Positions 1-10,934 of a stretch of DNA of 64,000 nt are shown piece by piece. This DNA comes from Acinetobacter colistiniresistens (GTDB taxonomy: Bacteria > Pseudomonadota > Gammaproteobacteria > Pseudomonadales > Moraxellaceae). Both the position numbers and the translations under genes were made by a program. Every line of letters starts with the position of its first letter. Within the stretch, counting starts at the first letter, position 1. The notes below the pieces were generated by a model. It was given only the letters and a program-made list of their open reading frames with translations. It ran no database searches and was not told the DNA's origin. Location of the stretch: assembly GCF_024582815.1 (NCBI RefSeq), contig NZ_CP102099.1:2294001-2358000 (forward strand), given 5' to 3'.

Positions 1-587
1 TGAAGAAATTTAAGTTTTTTCAACAGCGTTTTCAGGCGTGGTCGCAACGAATCTTGGCTTGGGTCATTGCATTTATTTTGCTTTGGTCAGGCCTGAGCTA
101 TATCCAATATGACTGGAAAGATGAAACCAAACAGGCTTATCAACAATGGATGAGTTATCAAAATAATATTGTTGAGAGCCAAATTGCTCAAGACTTACAG
201 CAAGCTGACATTGAGCCGACTGAAAAAGCTTATGTTTTAGCGCAGGTTGCAATGTTACATCAGCCTATTGATCGCAAGACTGCAAATAGTTATGTGAATC
301 AATTGATCGAAGCTGAAAAGCGTAATCCAGTTCAGTTTAAAGCCTATGATTTTAAGCCTGAACAGTTGTGGGTGATGCAGCAGCAGCTCTATGGTAAAAG
401 CATTACGGCAATCACCCAGCCTTTAGATCTCCGCGCGCAACAAGCAGAGCGGATCTCTCAGATTGTAAATATAATCTTGTGCGGATTGCTTATATTGGCG
501 ATTGCTTTAAGCACGGCCTTATATGCACTTGCCAATAATTTGAAAAAGCGTCGTGCTCGGATTAGTCAAAAGCTCGATGTCTTATAA
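1..587 (+). CDS. Two-helix inner-membrane protein, start codon cut by window edge
   Basis: The reading frame is open to the first base. The window begins TG AAG AAA TTT in this frame, so the initiator is almost certainly an ATG whose A lies just outside; this gives about 195 residues. A basic start (KKFKFF) leads to a hydrophobic segment at about residues 19-36. A polar stretch of roughly 110 residues rich in Gln and Ala follows, then a second strong membrane helix near the C terminus and a basic tail (KKRRARISQK). The topology suggests a large periplasmic loop between two helices. I do not recognise the family and assign no function. An internal TTG at 54 would cut into the first helix and is a poorer start. 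Confidence 0.7.
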   Translation, partial: KKFKFFQQRFQAWSQRILAWVIAFILLWSGLSYIQYDWKDETKQAYQQWMSYQNNIVESQIAQDLQQADIEPTEKAYVLAQVAMLHQPIDRKTANSYVNQLIEAEKRNPVQFKAYDFKPEQLWVMQQQLYGKSITAITQPLDLRAQQAERISQIVNIILCGLLILAIALSTALYALANNLKKRRARISQKLDVL

Positions 588-631
588 ATCTTGGTTCGGT
601 TTATCCGATCAAATCCATAAAAACATACTGT

Positions 632-660
632 TTTACCTATTTAGTACTTTTGCGTACTAT
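632..660 (+). promoter_or_regulatory. Candidate sigma70 promoter and palindrome upstream of ahpF
   Basis: A TTTACC box (632-637) and a TACTAT box (655-660) are 17 bases apart and lie 55 bases upstream of the ahpF ATG. An inverted repeat, TAGTAC (642-647) and GTACTA (654-659), overlaps the -10 region, where a repressor or activator could bind. I could not match it to an OxyR site. The assignment is a reading by eye. Confidence 0.35.
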
Positions 661-714
661 AGCCTTATTGAATGAATTTAGCTGATTTGAAAGTCTTAGC
701 GTTTGGAGAAATAT

Positions 715-2280
715 ATGTTAGATCAAAATATTAAAACTCAATTAAAAGCTTACTTAGAACGTTTAGAAAGTCCAATCGAGTTGGTTGCTGCTTTAGATGA
801 CTCAGACAAAGCAGACAAAATCAAAGAACTCGTGACTGAAATTGCTGAGCTTTCTGACCAAGTTACGGCGCGTTTTGACGGTTCAAACGCTCGCCGTCCT
901 AGTTTCGGTGTGGCCAAAGCAGGCGAACAACCTCGTGTGTTCTTTGCTGGCTTACCGATGGGACATGAGTTTACTTCTTTGATCTTGGCATTGTTACAAG
1001 TGTCGGGTTATGCCCCTAAGGTCTCTGATGAAGTACTGACTCAGATCAAAGGTTTAAATTTAACTGCAAACTTCGATGTATTCGTATCGTTAAGCTGTCA
1101 CAACTGTCCAGATGTAGTGCAAGCTTTAAACTTGATTGCTATCAATAATCCAAATACCACGGCGACCATGATTGATGGTGCCTTCTTCCAAGACGAAGTT
1201 GAAGAACGCAAAATCTTGGCTGTACCCATGGTATTCCAAGACAATCAGCATATTGGCCAAGGCCGTATGACACTGGAAGAAATCGTAGCCAAACTGGATA
1301 GCAATTCAGCTGAGAAAGATGCAGCCGCAATCAATGCCAAAGATGCATTTGATGTGTTGGTGATTGGTGGTGGTCCTGCGGGTGGTACAGCGGCAATCTA
1401 TGCAGCACGTAAAGGCATTAAAACCGGTATCGTGGCTGAACGCTTTGGTGGTCAGGTCATGGATACCATGGACATTGAGAACTTCACTACGGTTCAAAAA
1501 ACGGTAGGTCCACAGTTTGCCCAAGATATGGAAGCCCATGTGCGTGAGTACGGTGTAGACATCATGAACCTGCAACGTGTCAGCAAGATCACGGGGGCAG
1601 ATCAAACGGCCAATGGTCTGGTTGAAGTGGAACTGGAAAATGGTGCCAAACTTGAATCGAAAACCATCATTCTTTCAACGGGTGCACGTTGGAGAGAGAT
1701 GAATGTCCCAGGTGAAGCAGAGTATCGGACGCGCGGTGTTGCGTACTGCCCACACTGTGATGGCCCATTATTCAAAGGTAAACGTGTTGCGGTGATTGGT
1801 GGCGGTAACTCTGGTGTAGAAGCAGCCATTGACCTTGCAGGCATTGTTGAGCATGTGACTTTGGTTGAGTTTGATACCAAACTTCGTGCTGACCAAGTAT
1901 TGCAGGACAAATTAAACAGCTTGCCAAATACCACCGTGATCATGAATGCCTTGAGTACTGAAGTGGTAGGTGATGGTTCACAAGTCACGGCGCTGAAGTA
2001 TAAAGACCGTGCCACTGATGTTGAGCATACTGTTGAACTTGCAGGGATCTTTGTACAAATTGGTTTATTGCCAAACACTGACTTCTTGAAGAACAGTGCA
2101 GTAGAGCTGAGTAATCGTGGCGAGATCGTGATTAATGAGCGCAACGAAACCAATGTCAAAGGGGTATTTGCCGCAGGTGACTGTACTACAGTGCCGTACA
2201 AGCAGATTATCATTGCGACCGGTGAAGGCGCGAAAGCATCATTATCTGCCTTTGACTATATGATCCGTTCTGGCGTGTAA
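715..2280 (+). CDS. ahpF: Alkyl hydroperoxide reductase subunit F
   Basis: This flavoprotein disulfide reductase passes electrons from NADH through FAD and two redox disulfides to the peroxiredoxin AhpC, which detoxifies H2O2 and organic peroxides in the cytoplasm. The product is 521 residues, the same length as E. coli AhpF. The N-terminal tandem thioredoxin fold carries CHNC (Cys128/Cys131). The FAD motif [10 protein letters not shown], the reductase disulfide CPHC (Cys345/Cys348), the NADH motif [10 protein letters not shown] and the C-terminal GDCTT segment follow in order. The ATG at 715 is preceded by GGAGA at good spacing; an in-frame TTG at 703 has no such site. ahpC is not adjacent in this window. 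A strong terminator follows the gene. Confidence 0.96.
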   Translation: MLDQNIKTQLKAYLERLESPIELVAALDDSDKADKIKELVTEIAELSDQVTARFDGSNARRPSFGVAKAGEQPRVFFAGLPMGHEFTSLILALLQVSGYAPKVSDEVLTQIKGLNLTANFDVFVSLSCHNCPDVVQALNLIAINNPNTTATMIDGAFFQDEVEERKILAVPMVFQDNQHIGQGRMTLEEIVAKLDSNSAEKDAAAINAKDAFDVLVIGGGPAGGTAAIYAARKGIKTGIVAERFGGQVMDTMDIENFTTVQKTVGPQFAQDMEAHVREYGVDIMNLQRVSKITGADQTANGLVEVELENGAKLESKTIILSTGARWREMNVPGEAEYRTRGVAYCPHCDGPLFKGKRVAVIGGGNSGVEAAIDLAGIVEHVTLVEFDTKLRADQVLQDKLNSLPNTTVIMNALSTEVVGDGSQVTALKYKDRATDVEHTVELAGIFVQIGLLPNTDFLKNSAVELSNRGEIVINERNETNVKGVFAAGDCTTVPYKQIIIATGEGAKASLSAFDYMIRSGV

Positions 2281-2289
2281 ACTACCCGA

Positions 2290-2323
2290 TAAAAAAGCCC
2301 CAATTATTTGGGGCTTTTTTATC
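2290..2323. terminator. Bidirectional rho-independent terminator
   Basis: An A-run, the stem AAGCCCC/GGGGCTT around AATTATTT and a T-run lie between the converging ahpF and lipase-like genes. The hairpin can serve both strands. Confidence 0.85.
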
Positions 2324-2327
2324 GCAA

Positions 2328-4358
2328 TTAGTTTTTGGGCTTATATAAACCGTGATCTACTAAATGCTCACGTAAAATACGACGAAGTTCTAAAACAGCC
2401 TCTGGCGTTTCCTGAATGGAGTGGCCACCTGTAAAGATCTTTTCAGAAACTGCACCCTCTAAATGTGCGCTTTTATAAGGGACAATCCCATCGGTAATTA
2501 CATTCGGATCATCACTTTTAGTAATGTTACCCATGATTGAATGAAAAACCAGACCATTTTCTGGCGGAATAGAGGCTGTTAATTCCATGAACTTGGATTT
2601 CTTGCTTAAATCGCTTGGCCCATTTTGAATAACATCATTGGTTAGGGTTTGGACAAAGTCTTTCAGATCCATATCATCACTGGTCAGCGTATCGGCCAAT
2701 GTGGTCAGGAATGTGGCTGGAAGTTTGATAATTTTTCGTGCGGCCAGCGTAAACCAGCGATCCGCATAATCGGTGCCGCGATGTGGCGCAGCAAGGAAAA
2801 TGGCACGATCAAAATTATGAATGGGCTCCATTTTGAGTCGTTCACCGATCACAGGATGTTTTCTTAAACGGGCTTGTTGGCGACTATTCATCATTGTCAA
2901 AGCCTGTTTTGAAATATCAGCATTGCTTACCAGAAGTCGGCTGATAATTCCCCCCATACTATGTCCGACCAAGACCGCATCCTGAGCAGCAGCATCTTTA
3001 GGATTGAGTGAAGCAAATGTTTGTTTTAACAAGGCATAAATTTGGAATCGACTTTCCAAGATTGGCATATTGGTTGAGTAGAAGACTTGCCATACTTGAT
3101 AATGTTCACGTAGTACAGCATCACCCATAATATCATTGGTCACTGCAATCCACGCTTCTGGGCTGCTGGCAAGTCCATGCACCAATACAATGACCTTTTT
3201 ATTTGGATTATATGGTTCGAGCATATATAAGTGCGGCATAGTGAGATGCTGATCACGGTCAATCAAGGTTAAATAAGCTGCTGCGCCTAAGTTGTTTTCA
3301 GCCAGCCATAAACCATAGGGAGCGGAGAAGTTTGCTGCAAGCGAATATTCTTTTCCTGCAATATTCACTTTTTCCACACTATATGGGTCGTAAACTTTCA
3401 CTTCAAAGTTTGGATTATTTAAAACATCATTGATTGTGGCAGCCGCATTTTTCGGTTGCGCGATAATGGTAGCGGCTAAATAGCGTGCTTTGTGAATGTT
3501 TGGATTAATGCCATTAGGATAGCTATAGCTTAATGGATCCAGAATATATTTATTGTCGCCATGTGGCGCATCGGCAGAAGGGAAAACCGCGACAAAGTCT
3601 GAGCCGAAACCATCACGGCGATTGATGGCTCTTAAACCAGAAAAGTTCATGTTATAACTGGAGATAAATTTCTCAAGCTTCATGCTTTGCAGGCGTTGAT
3701 AAGATTGAATATCAATCGTATAGGTGCTTTTACCAATCTGGATTGTTGGTGTAATAGTTTTAGATGGGTTTCTTAGGCTGTGAACATTTACCAGTTTAGT
3801 CAATGCCTGATTGTAGAAATCTCGAATTTGAACCTGACGGTTATCAAAAATACGCTCTTGTGGCTGTCGGGCAGTTTTGAATAAATATGCATAACTATAG
3901 CGGATGCTTTTATCTAAAGCTTCCAGCTCCTGATCCAGGCATTGCTCATAGTTTTGTTGAATGTCACTTTGTTCCTTGGCTTTTCCCTGTTTTTGCTTGT
4001 GTTTGGTGAGTTTACTTACCTTACATTCTGAAGAGTCAGACAGTGACATGGCTTTAGCAAGGTATAATTCACTGGCTGTCGATAAAAGCTGTTCGTCTTG
4101 GATTTGGGGAATTTTATGTAGATCTGCAATGCAATCATTTGGAGTCTGCATGCAAGTTTTGGCTTCTTTGCCAGACATGGACAAGACGTTTAAACTCGCT
4201 TCGCTGAGTTTTTTTTGTGTCAGTATGCTGTTACGTTCATTGGCAATCGTTACATTAACCGCTTGTTGCTTAAGGCTGACAACTTGGCAGCCACTCATTG
4301 TAAGAGCGCTCAATAAAGAGAGAAGAACTAAAGGTTTTTTTGAGTTAAATGCTTGCAT
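2328..4358 (-). CDS. Alpha/beta-hydrolase lipoprotein (lipase/esterase-like)
   Basis: The protein has 676 residues. It opens with a lipoprotein signal ending in the lipobox TMSGC (Cys24), so it is probably anchored to a membrane facing the periplasm. The first ~350 residues are not recognisable. The second half is an alpha/beta hydrolase: an oxyanion-type strand (VIVLVHGLASS), the nucleophile elbow GHSMGG with Ser467, a candidate acid in the DGIVPYKS segment and a candidate His in FTGGHS near the C terminus. The natural substrate cannot be told; a lipid or ester is likely from the fold. The gene after it on the same strand is another lipoprotein, but a terminator separates their transcripts. 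Confidence 0.8.
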   Translation of the reverse strand: MQAFNSKKPLVLLSLLSALTMSGCQVVSLKQQAVNVTIANERNSILTQKKLSEASLNVLSMSGKEAKTCMQTPNDCIADLHKIPQIQDEQLLSTASELYLAKAMSLSDSSECKVSKLTKHKQKQGKAKEQSDIQQNYEQCLDQELEALDKSIRYSYAYLFKTARQPQERIFDNRQVQIRDFYNQALTKLVNVHSLRNPSKTITPTIQIGKSTYTIDIQSYQRLQSMKLEKFISSYNMNFSGLRAINRRDGFGSDFVAVFPSADAPHGDNKYILDPLSYSYPNGINPNIHKARYLAATIIAQPKNAAATINDVLNNPNFEVKVYDPYSVEKVNIAGKEYSLAANFSAPYGLWLAENNLGAAAYLTLIDRDQHLTMPHLYMLEPYNPNKKVIVLVHGLASSPEAWIAVTNDIMGDAVLREHYQVWQVFYSTNMPILESRFQIYALLKQTFASLNPKDAAAQDAVLVGHSMGGIISRLLVSNADISKQALTMMNSRQQARLRKHPVIGERLKMEPIHNFDRAIFLAAPHRGTDYADRWFTLAARKIIKLPATFLTTLADTLTSDDMDLKDFVQTLTNDVIQNGPSDLSKKSKFMELTASIPPENGLVFHSIMGNITKSDDPNVITDGIVPYKSAHLEGAVSEKIFTGGHSIQETPEAVLELRRILREHLVDHGLYKPKN

Positions 4359-4427
4359 AGATGTTTAGCAAGTTCGTTGGAAGATTCTAGCTATAATACG
4401 AAAAACGAATGTTTTTTCAATGATAGA

Positions 4428-4464
4428 GAAAAAAATAGACTGCACAAGGCAGTCTATTTTTTAG
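4428..4464 (-). terminator. Terminator of the TPR-like lipoprotein gene
   Basis: The stem AAATAGACTGC/GCAGTCTATTT with a 5-base loop is flanked by A- and T-runs. It lies just downstream of the stop codon at 4483 on the minus strand. Confidence 0.8.
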
Positions 4465-4482
4465 TGCAGAATTGAAACTAAG

Positions 4483-5382
4483 TTAGTTCAATACTTGCCA
4501 TACATTCCAACGCTTTCCAGATTCCACCTCTTTGATCAAGCGATCTGTTACCTCGGCTTCATCTGGATAGCTTACTTTATAGTTTCTTAAGGTTTGCAAC
4601 GCATTTTTCTTTTGCTCTAACCAAAGGTAGTTATTTGCAGCAGAAAGGTAGGCTTCTTGAACCCCCCCTTTCATCGCCTTATCTAAATAAGGAATTGCCT
4701 CGCGTTGACCACCACCTTCAGACAGACCAAAACCAAACCAGAAGTTGGTTTCAGCATCATTTGGATTGATCGCAAGAATACGTTGCGCATAGGTCAATGA
4801 TTTGGTGGTGTATGCCGTTCCTAAATCCATATTACGTGCCATGACACTGGCTTTAAATGCACGTGTCAATATATCAAGTGAAGCATTTGGTTTTTCAGCA
4901 AGTGCATCAAGTTTTTGCGTAGTTTCTTTTAGCTTCGCTTCATAGCCTTTGCGTTCTTGACGGTCAGGAAAGCGTGGCGGGTAATGACGTGCTTTACCTT
5001 CAACCAGTTGCAAGAAGTCATCCACTTCAGTGATATCAATTTCATTGTCACCTGCAAGAACGGCATATTTCATGCTGCGCTGTTTACTATCAATAGTAGG
5101 AACAATCAGTTTGTTGATATCAAGTGTAGTTGACTTTGATGGATCGTTTTGTAATGACACAACCATTTTAGTCACAGGTTGAGCCGCAGCATCTTTAATG
5201 GCGACTTCAAAACTTGGTGGTGCATCATAATTGATTGGATTTAAAGCATAGAATGGAGGTGTTGGATCTGGCTCTTTGAATACAAACGGTTCAGATGCTT
5301 TATCTTTTTTTACTGGGGCGACGCCACAGGCTGTTAAAAAAGAGGTTGAAAGTACAAGTAGTGCCAAAGGCTTAAAATTCAT
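4483..5382 (-). CDS. Lipoprotein with TPR-like C-terminal helices
   Basis: The product is 299 residues with a lipoprotein signal peptide (lipobox LTAC, Cys19). A Pro-rich linker follows, then a domain of unknown type. From about residue 185 there is a helical stretch with tetratricopeptide character: LAINPNDAETNFWFG, then AIPYLDKAM and AYLSAANNYLWLEQKKNAL. Such lipoproteins usually act as periplasmic protein-binding scaffolds, but nothing here names a partner. The ATG fits the signal peptide. The gene stands alone between cysE and the lipase-like gene, with its own terminator. Confidence 0.75.
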   Translation of the reverse strand: MNFKPLALLVLSTSFLTACGVAPVKKDKASEPFVFKEPDPTPPFYALNPINYDAPPSFEVAIKDAAAQPVTKMVVSLQNDPSKSTTLDINKLIVPTIDSKQRSMKYAVLAGDNEIDITEVDDFLQLVEGKARHYPPRFPDRQERKGYEAKLKETTQKLDALAEKPNASLDILTRAFKASVMARNMDLGTAYTTKSLTYAQRILAINPNDAETNFWFGFGLSEGGGQREAIPYLDKAMKGGVQEAYLSAANNYLWLEQKKNALQTLRNYKVSYPDEAEVTDRLIKEVESGKRWNVWQVLN

Positions 5383-5496
5383 GCTTTAACATCCATTAAT
5401 TTTAGTTAAATGAGAAGTAGATCGTTGGTTTCAACAGTCTAGGAAAAGCAAAACCAACTTGCAATGAGAAGCTTGTTACATTTCTTATATATTCGC

Positions 5497-6309
5497 TTAT
5501 GTTGCTGAAGTTTTGTTCTGTGCTTCACATTCACGTCTAACTTCTTCAATAATTTTGAGTTCTTCTTTACTTAATGGTTGAGTTTTTGAACTTTGCGGTG
5601 CGAAGCTTGGATCAAGTTCTGATAAACGCTGACAAAGTACATTCATGCGTTTTTCATTTTTTTGCATCCGGTCAAGCAGAACGCGGATTCCTTCCAAAAT
5701 TGGGTCAGATTGCTCTTGTGTCGTGGCATAAGGTTGGAAACCAATGCTTTCAGCATAGTCACGACGACTTGCTTCATCTTGCTCAACTTGATTTTTGTCT
5801 TTAAAAATATAACGGGCAGGGTTACCAACCGCAGTCACACCTTCAGGAACTTCTTTGGTCACAACCGCATTAGAACCGACTTTAGCCCCTTTATGTACCG
5901 TAAATGGGCCCAGGATTTTTGCACCAGCACCAACGACCACACCATCTTCAAGTGTCGGATGACGTTTGCCTTTATTCCAAGTTGTGCCGCCTAAAGTTAC
6001 CCCATGATAAAGTGTGACATCATTCCCAATTTCTGCGGTTTCACCAATCACAACCCCCATACCATGATCGATAAAGAAACGCTTACCAATTTTAGCGCCT
6101 GGATGAATCTCAATTCCTGTGGCAAAACGACTTAATGAAGAAAGTAGGCGTGCTGTGCCTTTATATTCTTTTTTCCAAAGCTCATGTGCCAGACGATGCA
6201 TAATAAGTGCATGAATACCGGGATAGGTGGTCAAGACTTCTAATGTGTTTCTGGCTGCAGGGTCACGTGCAAATACAGCCTGAATATCTTCTTTAAGCTG
6301 TTTAATCAT
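5497..6309 (-). CDS. cysE: Serine O-acetyltransferase
   Basis: CysE makes O-acetylserine from serine and acetyl-CoA, the committed step of cysteine synthesis. The 270-residue protein is close to the E. coli length (273). It has the N-terminal helical domain, then left-handed beta-helix hexapeptide repeats with the signature [15 protein letters not shown] and HGVTLGGT. A charged C-terminal tail of about 80 residues follows; in many CysE proteins the tail mediates cysteine feedback and CysK binding. Its first codons overlap the end of trmJ by 8 bases, so translation is probably coupled and it is read from the dnaE-trmJ transcript. Confidence 0.95.
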   Translation of the reverse strand: MIKQLKEDIQAVFARDPAARNTLEVLTTYPGIHALIMHRLAHELWKKEYKGTARLLSSLSRFATGIEIHPGAKIGKRFFIDHGMGVVIGETAEIGNDVTLYHGVTLGGTTWNKGKRHPTLEDGVVVGAGAKILGPFTVHKGAKVGSNAVVTKEVPEGVTAVGNPARYIFKDKNQVEQDEASRRDYAESIGFQPYATTQEQSDPILEGIRVLLDRMQKNEKRMNVLCQRLSELDPSFAPQSSKTQPLSKEELKIIEEVRRECEAQNKTSAT

Positions 6310-7141
6310 TGGCGTGATCCTCCGAGTTGGTTTTTTTCCATGAGCCGTTGGCTAAAGCCTGTACACGGCTGAAAATTCCGCGCAATAAATGATACTCCAT
6401 ACGATCTAATTGTATCCTTCCGAATAAACGACGCAAGCGTAATGGGAGTAAACGGGGATTATTGGGATCTAAAAACTCGATTTCGGTGAGCATTTTTTCT
6501 AAATGAGGATAAAACTCTTCCATTTGTTGCTGTGTCACCAAAGGTTCGTCCCACTCCATGCTTTGTTGTTGTTTCAACTGCATGTGACCGTCAGGAATAG
6601 CGGTTGCTTGTGTGTTTTGTTCAAGCGCGGCCATTCTTAATTCATAGCAAACCACTTGAATGGCTTGAGCAACATTCAACACACCATATTCAGGATTGAC
6701 GGGAATGGTTAAATGATAATTGGCTAAAGCAAGCTCTTCATTGGTCAGACCGCGGTCTTCACGCCCAAATACAATTGCAATATTCTGCGCTTTATGTGCT
6801 GCTTGTAGAGCTTCTTGTGCTGCGGGACGAACATCGAGTAATGGCCATGGAATGGTACGACTACGGGCACTGGTTCCGAACACCAGATGACAATCTTGAA
6901 TCGCTTGCTCTAAGGTCTCAACAATCTCAATTTGTTCAATTAAATCTTGCGCACCTGCTGCTAAAGCATCGATATCCGGATGTGGATAGGTTTTTGGTGC
7001 AACCAAAACCAGTTTAGATAATCCCATGGTTTTCATTGCACGTAAGGCACTACCAATATTGGCTGGCAGGGTGGTATTGACCATAACAATACGCACATGA
7101 TCCAAATGTTTGGACACGTTATTTGAGTCAAACTGGTTCAT
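6302..7141 (-). CDS. trmJ: tRNA (cytidine/uridine-2'-O-)-methyltransferase TrmJ
   Basis: TrmJ is a SPOUT-family methyltransferase that 2'-O-methylates position 32 in the anticodon loop of several tRNAs, with S-adenosylmethionine as donor. The 279-residue product shows the family's N-terminal strand and asparagine ([20 protein letters not shown]) and the trefoil-knot motifs [14 protein letters not shown] and [20 protein letters not shown]-terminal helical extension follows. It begins 13 bases after the dnaE stop and overlaps cysE, so the three genes look co-transcribed. Confidence 0.94.
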   Translation of the reverse strand: MNQFDSNNVSKHLDHVRIVMVNTTLPANIGSALRAMKTMGLSKLVLVAPKTYPHPDIDALAAGAQDLIEQIEIVETLEQAIQDCHLVFGTSARSRTIPWPLLDVRPAAQEALQAAHKAQNIAIVFGREDRGLTNEELALANYHLTIPVNPEYGVLNVAQAIQVVCYELRMAALEQNTQATAIPDGHMQLKQQQSMEWDEPLVTQQQMEEFYPHLEKMLTEIEFLDPNNPRLLPLRLRRLFGRIQLDRMEYHLLRGIFSRVQALANGSWKKTNSEDHAND

Positions 7142-7154
7142 ATATCATCCAAAA

Positions 7155-10100
7155 TTAAGAATATTGAGAGACTTCAGCTTGATAAAGATCAAGTGCTTCA
7201 TCCATGGACATATTGTCCGGTGGTGGTGCGATCGTCGCGACTTTTGGCATTTCTGCGACTTTTGCTGCTTTGGATTTTACTTGGTATTCGATAAAAATCG
7301 CTTCTTTACCAAAATAATCACGTAATTTGCTTAGCAGTTCATCTAAAGGCGCGACTTTCCACTGTGGGCCGAGATGAAGCTCTGCTGTAGCAAAACTTTG
7401 CTCAAGCTGGATTTGTAGCGCAATATGTTGGCACATATCAACATTACAATAAGGCAGTAGAATTGCCTGTAAATCTTTGGCTAAAGATTTGGTCATTAAA
7501 TCTTGAGAAAGGCGAACCTGAACGCTTTGAGCCCGTTTTTGACGAATTTCATTTAAACTAAAAGCTTTACTTAGGCGAGCCATTGGGCGGTCAAAACCTT
7601 CGCGCTCATAAATTTCACCTTCGATCACCACGACTTGCTCTAAGCGAACAATATCTTTATAACGCTGGAAGCGTTCATGATTACAACTGATTTCAACCCG
7701 GGCGGTACCATCATCTAGCGTGATCATGATACGGTTTGGGAAGTTGGCAATATCCACGACTAAACCGGCAAAAACGGTGGTGACGCCTCGGCGGGTTGGG
7801 GTAAGTTCATTTAATTTCGCAGGGATAAATGATTTTAACTCAGGACGATATACATCAATAGGATGACCTGTAAGATACAGGCCAAGGGTATCTTTTTCAC
7901 CTTTGAGGCGAACTTCATCCGACCATGGTTTGACTGGTTTTGCTGGTTTACGTTGAACTTCTTCAACCTCGCCAAACAAATCCATAATTCCCGTTTCACG
8001 GTTACTGCGGGCTTGTTCGGCTGCTTGTACGGCTTCTGGTAATTGTGCCATTAAGCTCGAACGTTCAATACCGAGACAATCCAGCGCACCCGCACGGATC
8101 AGGGCTTCTAAAGTACGTTTATTGATTTTTTTCAAATCAATACGATGACAGAAGTCGAATAAATCCTTGTATGGGCCTTCATTAATGCGTGAGTCGATGA
8201 CCGATTGCATCGCTTGCTCACCAACGCCTTTAATTGCACCTAGACCATACACAATGGTTGCTTCATCGCTGGCATGGAAATGGTACAAAGACATATTGAC
8301 CGAAGGCGGTAGCACTTCCAGCTTGTTATTACGGCAGTCGTCAATCAGGAACACGATACTGTCAGTGTTCTGCATTTCCGAAGATAAAACGGCGGCCATG
8401 AATTCAGCAGGGTAATGTGCTTTTAACCATGCCGTATGGTAAGCAACCAAGGCATAGGCAGCAGCGTGTGATTTGTTAAAACCATAGCCTGCGAATTTTT
8501 CCATATAGTCGAAGATATGGTTGGCTGTGGCCTCATCAATATCTTTTTTCGCAGCACCTTCAATAAAGATTTGGCGCTGTTTGACCATTTCTTCAGGTTT
8601 CTTTTTACCCATGGCACGGCGAAGTAAGTCCGCACCACCGAGTGTATAACCCGCACAGAACTGGGCGGCCTGCATGACCTGTTCTTGGTAAACCATAATC
8701 CCGTAAGTCGGTTCTAATACACCTTCCAGCAATGGATGTAGATATTCAAACTCACCACCATGCATACGGTGAATAAAGTCAGGAATAAGATCCATTGGGC
8801 CCGGACGATACAAGGAAACGAAGGCAATAATTTCTTCGAATTTACTTGGTCTTGCTTCCTTGAGCATTTTTTTCATGCCGACGGATTCAAACTGGAATAC
8901 AGCAGTGGTATTTGCTTCAGCAAAGACCAGATAAGCATCTCTATCGTCTAATGGGACATTGGCAATATTGAGCGGTGTTTCAGATTTGATTCTTTTATTA
9001 ATATTCTGAACTGCATCTTCGATTACGGTCAGGTTACGCAGACCCAAGAAGTCAAATTTAACCAGACCGGCTGCTTCAACGTCATCTTTATCGTATTGCG
9101 CAACGCGGTTGGTACCATCAGCATCACATAATACTGCGGAGTAATCGGTAATTTTGCCTGGTGCAATTACCACACCACCTGCATGTTTACCTGTATTACG
9201 GGTAATACCTTCCAATTTGAGTGCCATTTCCCAGATTTCTGCGGCATCATCATTATCAGGGTTGGATGGGTTGGTGACGATATCTTTGAGTTGGGGTTCC
9301 ATGTCAATTGCAGTTGCCAAATCCACGCCGAGTGGTTTGGTTGGAACCATTTTAGAAATACGATCAGCAAGACCATAGGATTTACCCAAGACACGGGCTA
9401 CATCTCGAATTGCACCTTTCGCTGCCATCGTACCGAAGGTGGCAATCTGTGATACCGCTTGGCGCCCATAATTTTGTGCCACGTATTCAATCACGCGGTC
9501 ACGACCTGCAATACAGAAGTCGACGTCAAAGTCGGGCATCGAGACACGTTCCGGGTTTAAGAAACGTTCAAAGAGCAGATCATAACGCAATGGGTCAAGA
9601 TCGGTAATTTTTAAGCTATACGCAACCAGTGAACCCGCACCTGAACCACGACCAGGACCCACAGGCACGCCATTATTTTTGGCCCATTGAATGAAGTCCA
9701 TAACGATCAGAAAGTAACCAGGGAATCCCATCTTGAGGATGATATCGACTTCGTATTTAATCCGTTCATCATAAGGTTTGCGAATTTCTGCCCAATCATC
9801 ATCACGTTCAGCAATAGGGTAAAGATGATTTAAGCGTTCCTCTAGCCCTTCACGAGATAAATGTTCAAAATAGGTGTCGATGGTATAACCATCTGGAATT
9901 GGGAAATCAGGTAGGAAATAAGTCCCGAGCTTTAAGGCAACATTACAACGTTTTGCGATCTGGTAAGTGTTTTCGATGGCACTAGGAATATCTGAGAATA
10001 GCTCAGACATTTGTTCGCCCGTTTTAAAATATTGTTCAGTACTGTAGTTTTTTGGGCGTTTATCGTCCCCTAGAACATAGCCATCTGCGATACAAACACG

Positions 10101-10718
10101 GGCTTCATGTGCTTCAAAATCATCTTGTTCAACAAAGTGCACATCGTTATGAGCAACCACACCAATTTGATATTTGGCTGCGAGCTTTACCGCTTGCTGA
10201 ATAAAATCTTCTTCACCGACACGTTCTGTACGGGTTAAAGCGAGATACACCCGATTGCCAAATTTTTCAATCCATGCTTCTAATAAAGGTTCTGCTTTTT
10301 GTGGGTTGGAAGAACAGAGCATTTTCCCAACATCACTATGTTGTCCAAGTAGGACAATCAGGTCATCGGATTGCTCAAGTATCCATTCTTTTTGTACACA
10401 AGGAATGCTGAGTTGTTGGCCTTCGATAAATCCTCGGGACACAATTTCAGTAAGATTAAGCCAGCCCGTACTGCTCATTGCGAGTAATGTTGCACGGTGT
10501 TCGGCATCATTGAGTCGAATGACACTGCCTAAAATAGGCTTGATGCCTTTTTTTAGACAAGCTTCATAAAATTTGACTGCTGCATGCAGGTTGGATAAGT
10601 CGGTAAGTGCCAGTGCTGGCATTTCATCTTTTACGGCAGCTTTGACCAAATCAGGTATGCGAACAATCGACTCTGTAATCGAAAATTCTGTATGGATACC
10701 GAGATGAACAAACCGCAT
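7155..10718 (-). CDS. dnaE: DNA polymerase III alpha subunit
   Basis: This is the catalytic subunit of the replicative polymerase. The 1187-residue C-family polymerase begins with a PHP domain (MRFVHLGIHTEFSI). The palm follows, with the catalytic motif PDFDVDF near residue 395, then fingers, the beta-clamp-binding region, a tandem HhH segment (RTLEALIRAGALDCLG) and a C-terminal OB fold (TTVFAGLVVDI). I chose the ATG at 10718 because the protein then starts at the conserved PHP motif and an AAGGA sequence sits upstream; the open frame extends 15 codons further without support. It heads an apparent dnaE-trmJ-cysE operon. Confidence 0.96.
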   Translation of the reverse strand: MRFVHLGIHTEFSITESIVRIPDLVKAAVKDEMPALALTDLSNLHAAVKFYEACLKKGIKPILGSVIRLNDAEHRATLLAMSSTGWLNLTEIVSRGFIEGQQLSIPCVQKEWILEQSDDLIVLLGQHSDVGKMLCSSNPQKAEPLLEAWIEKFGNRVYLALTRTERVGEEDFIQQAVKLAAKYQIGVVAHNDVHFVEQDDFEAHEARVCIADGYVLGDDKRPKNYSTEQYFKTGEQMSELFSDIPSAIENTYQIAKRCNVALKLGTYFLPDFPIPDGYTIDTYFEHLSREGLEERLNHLYPIAERDDDWAEIRKPYDERIKYEVDIILKMGFPGYFLIVMDFIQWAKNNGVPVGPGRGSGAGSLVAYSLKITDLDPLRYDLLFERFLNPERVSMPDFDVDFCIAGRDRVIEYVAQNYGRQAVSQIATFGTMAAKGAIRDVARVLGKSYGLADRISKMVPTKPLGVDLATAIDMEPQLKDIVTNPSNPDNDDAAEIWEMALKLEGITRNTGKHAGGVVIAPGKITDYSAVLCDADGTNRVAQYDKDDVEAAGLVKFDFLGLRNLTVIEDAVQNINKRIKSETPLNIANVPLDDRDAYLVFAEANTTAVFQFESVGMKKMLKEARPSKFEEIIAFVSLYRPGPMDLIPDFIHRMHGGEFEYLHPLLEGVLEPTYGIMVYQEQVMQAAQFCAGYTLGGADLLRRAMGKKKPEEMVKQRQIFIEGAAKKDIDEATANHIFDYMEKFAGYGFNKSHAAAYALVAYHTAWLKAHYPAEFMAAVLSSEMQNTDSIVFLIDDCRNNKLEVLPPSVNMSLYHFHASDEATIVYGLGAIKGVGEQAMQSVIDSRINEGPYKDLFDFCHRIDLKKINKRTLEALIRAGALDCLGIERSSLMAQLPEAVQAAEQARSNRETGIMDLFGEVEEVQRKPAKPVKPWSDEVRLKGEKDTLGLYLTGHPIDVYRPELKSFIPAKLNELTPTRRGVTTVFAGLVVDIANFPNRIMITLDDGTARVEISCNHERFQRYKDIVRLEQVVVIEGEIYEREGFDRPMARLSKAFSLNEIRQKRAQSVQVRLSQDLMTKSLAKDLQAILLPYCNVDMCQHIALQIQLEQSFATAELHLGPQWKVAPLDELLSKLRDYFGKEAIFIEYQVKSKAAKVAEMPKVATIAPPPDNMSMDEALDLYQAEVSQYS

Positions 10719-10934
10719 AGAAGGACTATCCTTTTTCAAAACAAGGCATAGTTTAGCATGCAAAGTTAAAATGACATGCTTAATATTTTGGCAAACCGTG
10801 TCTCAGCTATGTTATTTTGATAAAAAATTCAAAATTAGTTTTTGATTTTCCTGAAAATATAAATATTGGTTTACATGAAGTGATTTGCCGTTAGAATGTA
10901 ATTGCGTAAAAATGTAACAATGTGAGCAAAAATA

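Noticed and set aside
1602..2213. Long open frame opposite ahpF
   Set aside because: It lies wholly antisense to a certain gene and has no protein family features.
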